A DNA stretch of 64,000 bases, taken from contig NC_069129.1 in assembly GCF_026914265.1 (NCBI RefSeq), positions 18,833,945 to 18,897,944 on the forward strand, in the 5' to 3' direction. This document shows positions 12,201-24,782 of this stretch, in pieces. The DNA comes from Mya arenaria. Its lineage: Eukaryota; Mollusca; Bivalvia; Myida; Myidae. The notes below the pieces were generated by a model. It was not told the DNA's origin. It saw nothing but the letters and a program-made list of their open reading frames with translations, and searched no databases. Numbering within the stretch: position 1 is the stretch's first letter; every line of letters starts with the position of its first letter. Position numbers and translations under genes: made by a program.

Positions 12201-15200
12201 TGCAGCTGACATCCTGCAGTATTTAAAATGAAATTCAAGTTTTACAGGTTTATCTTTACACAAGTGTGAATGTGAATTTATATTTTTATTGTTATCACTG
12301 GTATAGATCCACGTAGACACTGTAAGTCCGGGCCTGCAAAGCTTTTTTAAAGTGAAATGTTGTTTCAGAATACATTCATTTTTGAGGCATTCCATAAATA
12401 AGAGAGACATTTGCTTAGAACCAATGCCCTGGACCCCACTCCCCTCCCCCCTAGAAAGTATAGCTTCTTTGATCTAGTCAGTCTTGGTTGCAATGTTCAA
12501 CAATTTAAAAAACATTTATAGCTCACCTGAAAGAGTAAGTTTTGGGCTTAAAGCTCAATAATTTTTAAGGGTGAAAGTGGTCTAGTGGTTACTGGTATAA
12601 GTGTTCCTCTCTCATCCAAGAGGTCCTGGGTTCAAAATCACCTGAGTACTTTTTTATGGCATTTTAAATTCGACATCAGTAATTGTTTCTATGCAGGAAA
12701 TGGTCACAAACATGATTTTGATAAAATTATTAGCTTTTGCTCCTATCAAGCAAGCAGAAATAAGAATAAACATAGACCTCAAAAAGTAAATCCCGCTGAG
12801 ACGTACCAGAAGACTGTAGTGTTTGACCTTCACGCCAATGGACTCAGCAAGGGTCTTGTAAATGGAGAATCCAGGGCAGGGGATTAGGATGTTCTGGCCG
12901 GGGTTTGCGAGACACGTGATGCACAGGTCAAGAGCTCCGGAACAGCCACTTGTCAACACAACATCCTGCAGAATATAATCAGATTAAAGTGCTTAATTTT
13001 TTGTTAACTGGCATACGGCAATAATCAAAAAGTATCATTTCTAAGATAAAGGTGGCATGGCATTACTTCAATTTCTACGATACAGCAAGAAGGAAGGAAC
13101 ATAAGGATGCAGCAACAAGGAACATTAGAACTGCAAACTGTCAATGCCAACCCTTTACTGTGCATGGTCAATGATTCTACAATCAAGGTAATCCATCCAT
13201 CATTAATATTAGTGATGTTCCGATGATTGATTTTAATGAAAAATTTATTGGTTGGGCCTGATATCGGTGACAATCAATTGTATTTGGTCATAACCGATCA
13301 TGGATTCAACCGGTCAGTTGTTTTTCTTCTTTTCTCTTGTTATTTGCATTGGATTAATTTCCACCAATTATCTCCTTTGGGTTCATTTATACATTTGGGA
13401 GTGTTCAGATGTTATCGTTTACAATCTGGCCGAAAGCAACAACAACACTTAATACCTTTAAACATGCACATAGAACATTAGCATTGTTAAGGATTACAAG
13501 TAATTGATTGTACAAGAATAAATCTACAATTAAGGTATTGCCAAAACCGATTGTACTACTGATAATCAGTTATTTAAGTGGAACCGATTACCAATAGTCA
13601 AATAGAAACCGATTCCCAACACGAATTTAAATACTAAAAAATGGAAAGCTTTTTTTTTTTAAAATAGGTGTTGTTGTTTAAAAAACAAATTCATAAAATT
13701 GCAAGGAATTCATAGTAAAATATTGTTCTATTATCTCCCTTTAATATCATATCATAAAAGTGGTGTCATTATAGTGTTGTTCAAAAATAAAATAAATGCA
13801 AAAATAATGTAATGGTTTATCAATTCAAATTAAACACAGAAATAATCTCGAAGTTAAAATGTAAAATGCTGAAAAACACCTTTGGATCCTAATGATCGAT
13901 GGCTTAACTTCACGCCAGAAATATGGGCCTTGATTTACATTTGCCTAATGTATATTTACCATAACTATTCTATTACTCGCCCGGGCATTTATTAGAATAG
14001 TACCAAAGAAGGGAATGGGCGTAAATTAGAGACAATTACTTTGATCCGAGATGAAAATCGGTCATCATTAAAATATTCGGATATAAAGACAAAAAAAGTG
14101 AAGTAAGATTATATAGAAAGCAGGAAAGCAAGAAATTCGTTGTTTTAAAGGAATGCTTAAAAAAATAATAATGGGGGTTGGTCGTTTAAAAGAGGCAAAG
14201 GTTTTGCATGATTTTGCTAAAAAAATGGTCATTTTTAGGCTGAAAACTGGGGGGTGGGTGATTAATAGAATAATTACGGTAATCATTGTAAAAAAAAATA
14301 AATATCAAAATTGAGTACAAAATTTCATCAGAATATCTTGTTTTACATTATCATATCAAATCTGTCTGCCTTTTTCTTTAAATGTCAGACAAGCTGAATA
14401 AAGTTTGCATCATTATTTAAATGTAACTGACGCAATGTCACTACATGCTGTTAGATTGCTTTTTGTCTTTTGCAATGAAGTCACTCGACTGATGAGAAAG
14501 TACAAACTACTTTAACTGCTTGCAGTAAAAGGTTCAACAACAAGAAACAACTGGAGCAGAAATGTCAAATTTATGTTTCATCACTTTTCACCCCCATCAT
14601 GTGATGTTTATTTGTTCGAGAAGATGTACAGTACACAATTGTTGTGATCCTAGAACAGGGTCAACAACAGTAAAAACATTCATCAACTGGCATAAACACA
14701 CATTCCGGAGGGCAATGACATTTGACTGCCATAAACACACATTCCGGAGGGCAATGACATTTGGCATAGTGATATTAATCATCAGTGTTGGTATATAAAC
14801 AAGAATAAGATCAGCAAAAGAAACCAAAATTATATCATATATATATATATTTATATTAAGCAGAGGTGTATCCAGGGTTTCATGTAACGTAGGGTGTCAC
14901 CTATTGACTTGCAACCCACCCTAAGAACTGAAATTCAATTCCTTGAAAATGATTGCAGGGGGGGGGGGGGGTCCTACCTTAAGAAAATTTTAACAGTTAT
15001 AAGTCCAAATAGTTCATTTTAATAGGGCACATTTTACTTCTTTCTATAGTAAATAAGTATTTACCCTACATGTACGTCACTACTCAGATTTTATCAATAA
15101 TATCAGTTGAACATCAGCTATAATCGTTGAAGGGCATCTTTCAATATTACGTTAATTTAAACTAATATCTTTCCGATCAGGACTTTGTAACCTTTTTAGG

Positions 15201-18200
15201 ATCTGGAGCTAAATATATTTAGCAATTAGACAAAAAAGATTGCAAGAAAAATTGTATACTAGTACAAATTAGCCCTTTTAGTTGCAAAATAAACCCCACA
15301 ATATCAAACCAAAAAAGTGAAAATAAAAATAAAGTAATTTCACAGTTTGTTATTAGTGTAAGCCAATTTTGAAAAAAAAAGTATAAAACTTTCCTTGATG
15401 GAAAGGATAGGCCTTTCTACATTTTTTTGCTAGAAAAGCCCTGCTGTTGCAATTGAGTTAAATCAGCTAAGTTTGTCATATATTAATATACTAAACCTGA
15501 AATTAGGTGTACCTTTGCGTCCACATGGGAGGTTTCTGAGGATGAATAATCTGCGACTGCCTGGCGGGCCTGTTCATATCCTGCAAGGACAAGAATAATT
15601 CACATATACAGCCACACTTAATGAATGATTTGTTTGTCCTTACCTACATTTTTATGAGGTAGCAGGTAATTATTTTTCATGTGTTTTTAATTCCTAACCA
15701 CTTTTTTTCGTTATGAAAAATGGAGATAAAAGTACCAGTATTACCAGAGCAATTAAAAAAACCTTTCAGGTCGCTGGTATTTTTAGGAGTCATTGGTCAG
15801 GAATGCAAACAAATTATATTTTTTTTATCAACTGCCGGCCTAAAATCATTCTTTTTTCATCCAAATATCAACAAGGAGAAATTCTGGAATATAAGGTCAC
15901 CGTAAAAATTATGATCATCTTTTTTGTTCATTTGAAAATATTAGACACCTACCAATACTTTGCTTCATTAGTGATGAGAATGGTACCGCGGTACAAAAGA
16001 TACAGAAGGGATTTTAGACAGAGAAACTAGCAAGTAAGACATGACTACATGTATTTTACCGAGACTCAACGTAACTACATCTGGCGAAACAAACTACACA
16101 TCCCAAGACTTTTGATTCCAAGATACATGTTATCCCCAACAATGGGAATGTTGACAAAGTTCACCCATCCAGGAGTAAAATTTTCAAAATGATATTTGCA
16201 TTTGTCATAATAACTAAGTACCGGTACACCAACGAAAAGATATTTGCATGGTATTTCAGTTATCCTCAAACATTGTAAGGTCAGACATACCAAAATAAAC
16301 CACATTATTAAAAGTCCACAATGCCATGTTTGGCAAGTGTTCAAAGGCGAAAAAAAATCAAACTACAAGAATGATGTAACTTGAAAAACCCATGGTAAAT
16401 AATTATTGTAAAGTGGTCGAAATTAACACAAGCCCTGCACTGGTAAATTGTCTTCCGGGCTTGCTCAAATTCTGAATTTTATGTAGCATGGCTCTTTCAA
16501 AAAACTGATGCCAAGCAATAGTATAAGAATTCGGGCTTATTCATCCAAAAGTCTTATTTCAATGACTGATTTATATACACAACTAATCAACAATGTAAAC
16601 AAAACAAATGCATGCACAAGCTTTCAAAGGCATCTTTTTGTATTAAGAAACCATCCCTTCAAAGTGCAATAGTACAAAAATGACACTATTATTTAAATCA
16701 CATTTATTTTTTTAATTATTGTCATCAATTTAAAGCCAGACAAAATACATATAAAAACTCCAGTACACAATGTTTGAAATCAATTTTAAGTCGTAAATGC
16801 TGTGTTTGCCTTGACCCACATAAAGGACTCAAATACAAGGAATTGGCATTCTACATAATTCTTTTAAATTCTTATCAATTCATGAATACAAAATATTTGA
16901 AAGAGGTGACAAATTACACAATAAGGGCTTTTGATGTAAACCGTAGAACAAATAAACATATATTCAAGCAAGTAATTGTTATTGTACCTTTTTGCTTAAA
17001 CCATTAATTAAACCCATGGTGCGGCAGTATAAGCCAATGTTTTGCTAACTGATTTGTAAAGTTAAAATAATATATAACTGTTTCTGTGCATGTGTGCAAT
17101 GTTTCTTTTCTAGCCATGCAGTCAGCATGAGTGAACTATTAACAAACACTTAATAAAACCAATTAATAATGAAATAGAATTTTTGTACTCATTTGCTAAT
17201 GTGTCATTTTGTAAATGTGTGAAGCAGAAACTGTCTGGCGACACCATTGGCGGACACATTAATTAAGTCTTGTTTGTTCCTATATTTTCTAGAAGGTAAT
17301 TGCTTGTATGTCAAAATTTACATTTATCATATGATATAAAATCCTCATACTTTATATTCAAAATAGTTCAAAACGGTTGTTTTCAATTTGATAGTATGCA
17401 TGCATTGTTTGGATAATTATTACTGCTCCTAAGTTTTCTGAATGCATTATGAAAATTTAGTTAAAGCTGTAACTGTTCTCTCTGTTATTAAATACTTTTT
17501 CTAATGAGATTGTAATTTCCACCATCCCCCACCTCCTGGGTATTGGATACTCCTTTATTTTCTACCCAATGCCATTTAACATTTCACAATTTTGAAAATC
17601 TGCCAACAAAATAATGCCATATTTGTATTTCCACAAAATTTGCCGAAAAAAGCAGACATGTGGGAAAATGTGATGAAAGGAACAAAATAATAATTACAGA
17701 TCGAAACTTACCAACATCAGTGACCAATGAAATAGAAAAACACCAGAGGAAATCATTATTAGTTCAGAAATGATTAATTACTCATGATAACCAAAGAATC
17801 AATAAGCATATCATATCTTCTAAATTGCTAACCTTCCTTTGTGATAATAACTAACAGGCAGGATTTTGACAGCCCTGGGGAAATTTCCAATCACAGTATA
17901 GATATTTGTACAATGGCAATGACTATTTTGCACACATGTTTTCATTTAATACATAATAACAAACCTGTAGAAGGTCCGTATCCATTGTATTTGCGCTGTT
18001 TGATGGATTTCACCACTGCATTCTCCACCTCCTCTGGCACAACCAGGTTACCAAACACTGTAGGGTCTCCTGTTATAATAGATAGAACAAAGTTATATTT
18101 CCCACAATATTATTTCAATTATATACTATAGATTGAGATGGTATTCATGAACTTGGATTAAGTTGTTTTAGTTATGATTTTCCCTGTGTACTAAAAATTA

Positions 18201-18875
18201 AAAGAATTAAGAGTTTTTACCCATTTTTTTCTCTGTTGTTCCCTTGAGTAGTATATATCCCAGTGTATTACATAATGGTTTAAGATTGTTTGGCAACTAT
18301 GAATTAACTTCTAGATGTTCATCCCCGCCCGCCCCCTCTTTTCTGGTTTGTTGTGATGCAGCCACATAATCATAATTTTTGTGTAAGTACATACCAACAA
18401 TCTTTAAGATTTCAGTGGTCTACATTATATTATGTATCCTACCCACTTACTGAGCCAGCCACTGTTATATCTATCGCTTCACCTGATTAAAATCAAAAAC
18501 AGCTTACTGCTGACTTACTGAAATAAATGTACCGGAAAATTTTAAACTACGGTCTCATTGGACAAAATATAAAGTTGACCACCAATAATATTTAGGACGG
18601 GAGCAGGTAAGTCTTCCTAGAGCATCAGCAGGCCCCTACTTGCATTAATAATGTAATGAATTGCAAGGGTTAAATAACTTGGATGTGGTGTATGATTTTG
18701 ACAGTTGACTTGACTTACCAATAGACAATGCGATCATAGGCTTGCTGGGGTTAGGGGTAAGCCTCATTCCGTCCACGATGCTCCTTATTGGATTAAACGT
18801 GTTCCGCGCAATGTCAGAGACCTTGACATTCCAGCTCCCACAGTGACGCTTGCGTTTCAATGAAGTGTCCGCCAT
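6284..18875 (-). CDS. TAT: Tyrosine aminotransferase, nine coding exons
   Basis: A cytosolic PLP enzyme that converts L-tyrosine and 2-oxoglutarate to 4-hydroxyphenylpyruvate and glutamate, the first step of tyrosine breakdown. Coding exons: 18875-18719, 18069-17965, 15580-15513, 12965-12807, 11822-11631, 8659-8507, 8340-8128, 7223-7125, 6454-6284 (first edge of the last exon uncertain by one base). All junctions are GT-AG and in phase, giving 438 aa against 454 in human. Visible motifs: NTFNPIR near residue 25, NPSK (42-45), SGCSGALDL (115-123), SNPCG with Asn193, ADEIY with Asp221 and Tyr224, SGLTKR with the Schiff-base Lys254, VPGWR with Arg262, and YPNFFRVV with the carboxylate-binding Arg391. 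The start is the ATG before [10 protein letters not shown]; the same frame is open upstream to the acceptor at 18904. All expected catalytic residues are present. Introns hold a SINE, small MITEs and a minisatellite. Confidence 0.95.
6691..6786. repeat. 43-bp tandem repeat carrying a palindrome
   Basis: GACCAATAT starts at 6691, 6734 and 6777, so the period is 43 bp with just over two units. Each full unit holds GACCAATATTCACATTGGTC or a near variant, whose arms pair (GACCAAT/ATTGGTC). It lies in the last TAT intron. Confidence 0.75.
7897..8028. repeat. Recent about 65-bp tandem duplication in a TAT intron
   Basis: CCTTTAAAGCAATTTAAGC begins at 7897 and at 7962 and is followed in both copies by the same AGGTTTAAGAGCCGTGATGT and GAGGCCATCTATATCC. 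The two units differ by a few bases only, so the duplication is young. The second copy ends about 100 bases from the donor of exon 7. Confidence 0.8.
8367..8448 (+). mobile_element. Degenerate copy of a CAGT-ended MITE
   Basis: TACAGTCGGAACCTGTTGGC opens the copy and TGGCTCGATTTCCTGGAG follows, matching the better copy at 41811-41925. The right end reads GTCAACTG. It lies in the TAT intron between exons 6 and 7. Confidence 0.5.
8660..11630. other. TAT intron 5, mostly unremarkable
   Basis: AT-rich intron of about 3 kb. Apart from the minisatellite at 10560-10945 I see no exon, RNA gene or element with clear ends. Confidence 0.5.
10560..10945. repeat. 51-bp minisatellite, about seven units
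   Basis: CCTTTTGACATGACC-type unit starts fall at 10643, 10694, 10745, 10795, 10845 and 10900, with a diverged unit before them. The consensus is CCTTTTGACATGACCCC, GAACCATCCTGATATAAA, TATTCATGACTATT. Reverse-strand frames through it encode a repeated peptide and are not a gene. It lies in TAT intron 5. Confidence 0.85.
12570..12643 (+). mobile_element. tRNA-derived SINE head in a TAT intron
   Basis: TGGTCTAGTGGTTA (12578-12591) fits a pol III box A and GGTTCAAAATC (12629-12639) fits box B, at tRNA-like spacing. The sequence does not close into a tRNA acceptor stem, so a SINE fragment is more likely than a functional tRNA. Confidence 0.5.
12966..15512. other. TAT intron 3 with minor repeats
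   Basis: AT-rich intron. It holds a perfect duplication (14691-14768) and a run of about 14 G near 14957-14970. Repeated short words ACCGATT/AACCGAT near 13290-13620 may mark an old degenerate repeat. No exon is missing: the flanking TAT exons join in phase. Confidence 0.4.
14691..14768. repeat. Perfect 39-bp tandem duplication
   Basis: CATAAACACACATTCCGGAG followed by GGCAATGACATTTG occurs at 14691 and again at 14730 without a difference over the shared 34 bases. This is a very recent duplication, or one kept uniform by gene conversion. Confidence 0.8.
15581..17964. other. TAT intron 2 with one dispersed repeat
   Basis: AT-rich intron containing a copy of the CGAAATTAACACAAGCCC repeat at 16411-16570. 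Nothing else recognisable. Confidence 0.45.
16411..16570 (+). repeat. Dispersed repeat R1, uninterrupted copy
   Basis: It starts GTGGTCGAAATTAACACAAG and continues CCCTGCACTGG, GGGCTTGCTCAAATTCTG, ATGCCAAGCA and ATTCGGGCTT. Related copies lie at 34994-35545 (interrupted), 38144-38170 (fragment), 45965-46072 (minus strand) and 54000-54110. No coding content; the class is unknown. Confidence 0.65.
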
Positions 18876-19714
18876 TCTCACCTCTGTATATGGGTCGTAG
18901 TGTGCTGAAAGAATATACAATATACATCTCTGTTAGTCAGGTATTTATATTGAAATGTTCATTAGAAAAATCAGCAATCCCACAAAGAGTTTTCATGTTG
19001 GGATTAACACAAAACAAATATTGTTTTTGACAATTAGGTTATTTTTCATTACTCTGACACAACTACCAGATTTTTTTTACTTTTCATAAAAGATGGCTGT
19101 TTTCCAATTGCTGTTAATAAATTTAAAAAAAATCACTTAAGAATGAAGGAATCGAAAAGTAAATGAAAATTACTCATTCATTTACCCCCATCATGCACAC
19201 AATCTTTAGAAGTATGTGTAATAAAAAAAAAACTCCTGCCTAAATTTTATCTAGAGACTGCATATAACGCTTTTTGTGACAACCGATACTGCATGATGAT
19301 ACAAGTTTTATTGAAAGAATTATTGACTGTAATAAACACTAAAATTTCGAGGATCAAATTTATAAAGTATTACGAAACGAATGATTAAATTATACTTTAC
19401 ATAAAACTACCGGTAATCATTTAGCATTAAACAAGCCATAATATTTATTATTCACAGTAGTACTTTCAGACTAAGAATCCAAAGTCTGAAGGATTCTAAT
19501 GGTATTTAAATTCCATACCTTCAGAAAATCATTTGAAAAAGTCCAACAATTTTAGCTATGAATAGTCAAGACTGTTATACATGATGAAATTTGTATTGAT
19601 TGACAGCAGTGAACATCTAAATATAACTAAATAAATAAAAGAAAATATAATACCGTTTTTGCAGAGGTCATGTCCATTTCTATGATTATAATCTGTCTGC
19701 ATCATTTTTCCAAC

Positions 19715-19715
<1 letters not shown>

Positions 19716-19749
<34 letters not shown>
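19716..19749. repeat. AT dinucleotide microsatellite
   Basis: About 16 uninterrupted AT units. Confidence 0.9.
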
Positions 19750-19753
<4 letters not shown>

Positions 19754-20658
19754 AAACACTATGGTTTGACTTTCAAACTTTATAACATAAACTCTTTAAC
19801 ATAAACAAGTTTGGCAATGATATTATTTCAAAAGCCAAGACGTAAATAAAGATTGTTTGTGCGCGACTGTATTTATATTAGTTGGTCATAGCTTGTCCAA
19901 AAACTAGACCAGCTATATGGGCATACATCCAACAAACTGTTGAAAGTCGGTGACTTGTAACGCTAATTGCCATTATCTAGAATAAACGACATGTTAAGAT
20001 CTTTGACTTAAAATGTAAATACAATGTGCCATAAAGGTATTCACAGGGTTTAAAAAGCTGATTTTGGTAGTCATTTTAATTGTTAATTTAGGAAAAAAGA
20101 TAAAATAAAACAATTTGTTTTAGATACATCACTAAAGAATGACCAAGGGATTGTTATAACACCTGATTATACTGATTAGTTTTTCCACCTTTTTGTAAAT
20201 GAGACCACTGGGCCCTTAGAATTAGAATTGTGAAAAGGGCGACAAAAATGCCTAAAATTGTGAATTTACCATAGTACACATGAAGATTTCAAGTGAAAAA
20301 CTAAGCAAAGCCCAATATAAGGTTATGGATTTGAAGAATCTTTAAAGAGAATAAGTTTAAACATAGCTGTACTAGTTTTACTTGTTCATTATTCAGTTTT
20401 TTTAGTTCTAAGGATTGTGAATTTTCAGTCCAATTATGTGAAAAAAGTATATATTTTGGGATTGAGAGTGGGGCCGAAATTTTGATCCATTTTCAGAAAA
20501 AAAACACTGTAAACACAACCTTTTTTTAATAACATAAATTTCAAAATAAGCCAAAAAGATAACTTTCAACTTAATAATCTACAGTTTTGATCTACTAGAC
20601 TAAATAGAATACAACCTACATCTTCAGCAAACTAGAACTGTAAGCCATAGGCTAACGA

Positions 20659-20884
20659 ATACCCCCCACCCCTCCATGTCTAGGTTGTTTGCCCTGGAGT
20701 TAGGCCGGACAAAGCTAATTTTGCCTACAAGGGGAGATAACTCCAGTCAGGGTCATGTGACCTGTACCAATTTCACAGAGGCGAAAGTTTACAACATGGC
20801 CATTAATTTCTGAAAGTTTGATAAAGATTTGTTCAATAACGACAAAGATGAATCCCGGACAAAAAAAAACGGACGGACAGACGG

Positions 20885-20934
<50 letters not shown>

Positions 20935-20984
20935 GGACAACCCGATTCCAGTATACCCCCCCCAAACTTTGTTTTGGGGGGTAT
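20659..20984. mobile_element. Small element with ATACCCCCC ends and a GACA array
   Basis: The left end reads ATACCCCCC and the right end GGGGGGTAT, forming short inverted ends. The right end is itself a hairpin (TACCCCCCCC pairs with GGGGGGTA around AAACTTTGTTTT). Between them lie GGGGAGATAACTCC, GTCATGTGACCTG and a GGAC/AGAC tetranucleotide array at about 20870-20940. I recall this arrangement as common in bivalves. The open frames over the array are low-complexity peptides, not genes. Confidence 0.6.
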
Positions 20985-22455
20985 AATGAAAATGCAAATA
21001 GGCCATTATTAAGTACATGGCTCAATCATAAAGAACTTCAGCTTTGCAGGTGCCACTCATCCAATACACACTGACCCTGCGTGAGATTTTGTGTTAACAA
21101 TGTGTCAGACAATGACGTAGTATTCTAAGACAGTTCTGAAGTTCGCTACACTCACTCTGCCCATTCTTAATCATTAACATATTACTTCAGGTATTCTAAC
21201 TATTACTTAAATACAAAAGACAGGTTTAAGAAAGGTGATATGGTTATAAATATATTTGTTTAAGTCATAGTGTTTGACATCATTATAACATAAAATAACT
21301 AAGCACATCTATGTATGACACCATACTTAAGTATAATGACATAATTATTGTTGTCTACATTACCTTTATGTTACAACAACAGCATTAATCATATACTTTT
21401 AAGTTTTAATTATTGTTATTAATCATTTGACTGTTATCGCGGGAGACATATTAGTTCAAGTCTGTGAATACATGTACTGACCGTTTTTTAAGGCAACAAA
21501 GTATTAATATTTCCAAATATTTTACTTTAAAATTTATACACAAAATTATTAAACCAGAAATACAAGTATAATAACTATAAAATGTACAGCTTTTTAAATG
21601 TCTCATACAAGTATCATAATCTTAAATCACCTTAACATAAATAATAAATCGATGGAGATTTGCCAAATAGCCATGAAGATTTGTGAAATTTAGTCTGATA
21701 TACCAAACTCTTGGGCCCAGACAATTTAATCTATTTGAATAATCCACTGTACATTGACCTTATGACCAAGCCTGTATTTAAAATTGAATGACAGCTTTAT
21801 GTTGCAATAGATCGGAAAACAATTTACTGAGTTTAGTGATATTATGCCTTCGCTTGTTTTTTTTTCACTATATGGGCAATCAATCACATGTATTGCATAG
21901 ATATTCTAAGTATGAAGAAAAAAATAATATTTGTAATAAAAACTCAAGTTATGATGTTGAGCCAATTAGGATATCGATTCTTTTAGACATTATTGATTTA
22001 TTAGGCTTCAGTAATTTATAAAGATATTGTTCTTCGAAAAAAAAAAGTGGCTGTATTTACAAACATAAATAAAAACACATTAAAATCAAATGAAGTATTG
22101 TAATCACACCCAAAATCAACAAGTTATGCATATCAAACAAAAATAATATTGTGAAGTTACATAAGTCGATAATATCGTGTTGACTGGTGCAATGACTAGA
22201 ATGATTTTATTGACTATAAATGTCTTAATTATTGTTATCATGATCAAAGTAAATTTGTTCATCATTTCATCCAAGAAGAAATCATCAATTACGAAATATT
22301 AAAATGTGTATGCCTACATAATTATTGCTGATACTTTACTGAAGTAGCTTTAAATGCACGACTATAGATTACATAAATAGTCAATATTGCAATGCTGGCT
22401 TTCGCTATAAAATTGACTACATTCACAAAGTATGATGCAAAAAGTTTGAAAATAC

Positions 22456-22510
22456 CTTAAAATAGCAAGTTGTTGACTGACAATCATTGTTTACATCTGC
22501 CATGCGTCCG
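22456..22510 (-). promoter_or_regulatory. Candidate TAT leader exon and promoter
   Basis: On the minus strand a possible exon ends TTTTAAG before a GTATTT donor at 22455. Immediately upstream (22500-22590) are two CCAAT boxes (in GACCAATCAG and GGCCAATTA) and a CACACCCC box. Joined to the acceptor at 18904 it would give an untranslated leader with a short upstream frame of 24 codons beginning ATGGCAGATG. This is inference; other donor-like sites exist upstream (near 23832 and 24372). Confidence 0.3.
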
Positions 22511-22615
22511 CGGAAAATTTGGTCATTTTATCTTCTGATTGGTCAGATTTCGGGGTGTGGTCAATATCGTAATTGGCCGAAGACCTTTGCGCGCTCGAAA
22601 ATTTTCGAACTACCT

Positions 22616-24767
22616 GCGATACTATTTCCCGGTCTCTCCTCGTAAAATCCGGTCGCATCCGGTCTCATAATTCCCGGTTCATAACTTATGGCCCCAGGCA
22701 ACGGATTGTGTTGCTGATGTTTATAACACGATTTTGACAATCTTATTTGTTTTTATATGTAACAAAATGGTATAAAATATATAAACATTATGTCTTAATT
22801 TATGCAATTTGTTATAGGTATACACTATTTATGCAATTCGTGTTAAAGGTGTAGAGAAAGATGCGATGCAGTACAAATGCTCATGTTTTTTGCATAAAAG
22901 ATTGAGGACGGCTAGAGTATGAAGTAACTTAGAATTGCACCTTTTAAATTATGTTATGTCAAAGTTGTTTATTGTTTTTCCTTTTATGATTACCCCCCCC
23001 CCCCCCGACATTATATTTTTTAAGCATTAATGATTACAATTGAAAAATTCCATGTTTGCATATCCGACTCATATCGATATGATACGATATGTTTATTGCG
23101 TAAAACATTATATAATGTTCATCGCATGTAAACAAGTAAATCAATGAATGGAGAAAAAGTACACAAACACATTTTCTGGAGCTAAAAGTTGCAATGTTAT
23201 AACATCCTATTATAGTAAGTATGCGTGTGCTTAGACATTAAAGCTACTAGATGAAGAATGTTTCTTTGAAGTTGCGCCATTCTGAAGTAATCAACACATT
23301 ATGTCTCCATTTTTCGTTTATAATTTTGTGCTATTCGCTAACATTGAATACATTTGAATACCTTCGTCATTATTACACAACTTTAGCCGAATATATTTTA
23401 TTTGTCAACTTGAAGTTTGCAATAAAACTCTAGCTGTTTAAGAAATCTGATGCTGATTATTTTATTTATTTTTGAATTTGGTTATATGTTATCATCGTAT
23501 TATTTCTAATTAAGATTGTTAGAGCCTTTGCATAACAATCATTTATTCTATAAAATTGCCTTTATAATAAACAACAATATTTTTAGGGTATGAACCGAAC
23601 AGTAGCCGTGCGTGTGTAATAAAAAACACTAATCCGTTTATCATGCCCTTATCGAGGGAAATTCGCTAATCTCTGACACGCGATGCATAACACATTTACA
23701 CCTTTCATGATATGACATTATTGTGTATTGTCATAAACCTGTTATGAAGATCGAGTTCCTTGACAAAATAAAATGATAATAAATAAACTTCTGAAATATT
23801 CGGAAGGCTATTTTACAAATGAAATATAACTTACAAGATACAAGAATCTTTATTTAAAGTCGTCATGATCGGTGGAACTACGATGCTCTTAATTTATAAA
23901 AAGTAACAAATCTCAGCTTATAAAAGTTCCACGACTTCTATAACAACCAAATGTACATGCCTGTGGTGTCTTTGCAACTGCTAATGCTGTGGATTTTTGT
24001 TTTAAGAATGGCTATGTAAATACAAACGTCAATTTCGTTGTAAGTGAAATGAGGGAACATCTAGTCAGCTGTCTAGAAAATAAAAAAAAAAAATCCGTTT
24101 TATAGAGAAAATGAAAAGTCGCGATCCCTATGAATTTCAAATTAAAAACATTCTGTTCATGTGAAATGCCAGAATTCGTCGATAATTTAGTTATTTGCGA
24201 AAATAGAACATGCAGGAAAAGATTCCACATGAAATGCGTCGGCATAAAAATTAAAATTAGACGATCAGTTGGCAGAAATACATAAGGCAACTGGTCGTGG
24301 AAGTGCATCTGCTGCAACAAAATCAATAGATAAACAAAAGAAGAATAATAGAATTCCTGAAGTACTGAGATAACTTACAAATTTGATTTACATGTAGTCA
24401 AGCATTGTTATTTTTTGTATTACTATTATCAATAGTATACTTATAACTGAATTTAATATGGAAAAAAACACACACACTCAATGTGTTTGTTATTCATGAC
24501 ATTAATTTTAGTACATGTGCATATTTCATGTTTTTATCTTTGCCTAAATTTATTTTATGTTTTATTGATATAAAATTTGAAATAAATAGTGACATAATTA
24601 TCATCAAATATCTAATGTTTTAATCAACTGTAATCTTTTGTAATCCTATTACCCCCCGAGGTCATTAACACCTTTTTGATCACGCCCGATAGCTACTATA
24701 AAACTTTGAAAACAGAGACCGGAGGAGACCGGGACCGGATGAGACCGGGACCGGGAAATAGTATCGC
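22616..24767. mobile_element. Candidate 2.15-kb element with GC-rich inverted ends
   Basis: The left arm (22616-22668) begins GCGATACTATTTCCCGGTCT and continues with CATCCGGTCTCAT. The right arm (24713-24767) is its imperfect inverse: GACCGGATGAGACCGG then GGGAAATAGTATCGC. The interior is AT-rich with no transposase-like frame, so it would be non-autonomous, or the two arms are separate insertions. A C homopolymer lies near 22993-23006. Confidence 0.45.
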
Positions 24768-24782
24768 CCGAAAGGGGGCTAC

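Larger units (their letters stand above)
18905..22455. other. Likely 5' intron of TAT
   Basis: About 3.5 kb upstream of the first coding exon. A splice acceptor at 18905-18906 precedes the start codon, so a leader exon must lie upstream. The stretch holds an AT microsatellite and the GACA-containing element; otherwise nothing is seen. Confidence 0.4.

Noticed and set aside
12570-12643. Functional tRNA gene in a TAT intron
   Set aside because: Box A and box B are present but stems are poor; a SINE head explains it better.
20789-21074. Open frames encoding TDRQ or SVCL repeats
   Set aside because: Low-complexity translations of the GACA tetranucleotide array.
24012-24326. 104-codon minus-strand frame
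   Set aside because: AT-rich, no similarity, inside the candidate inverted-repeat element, no splice context.
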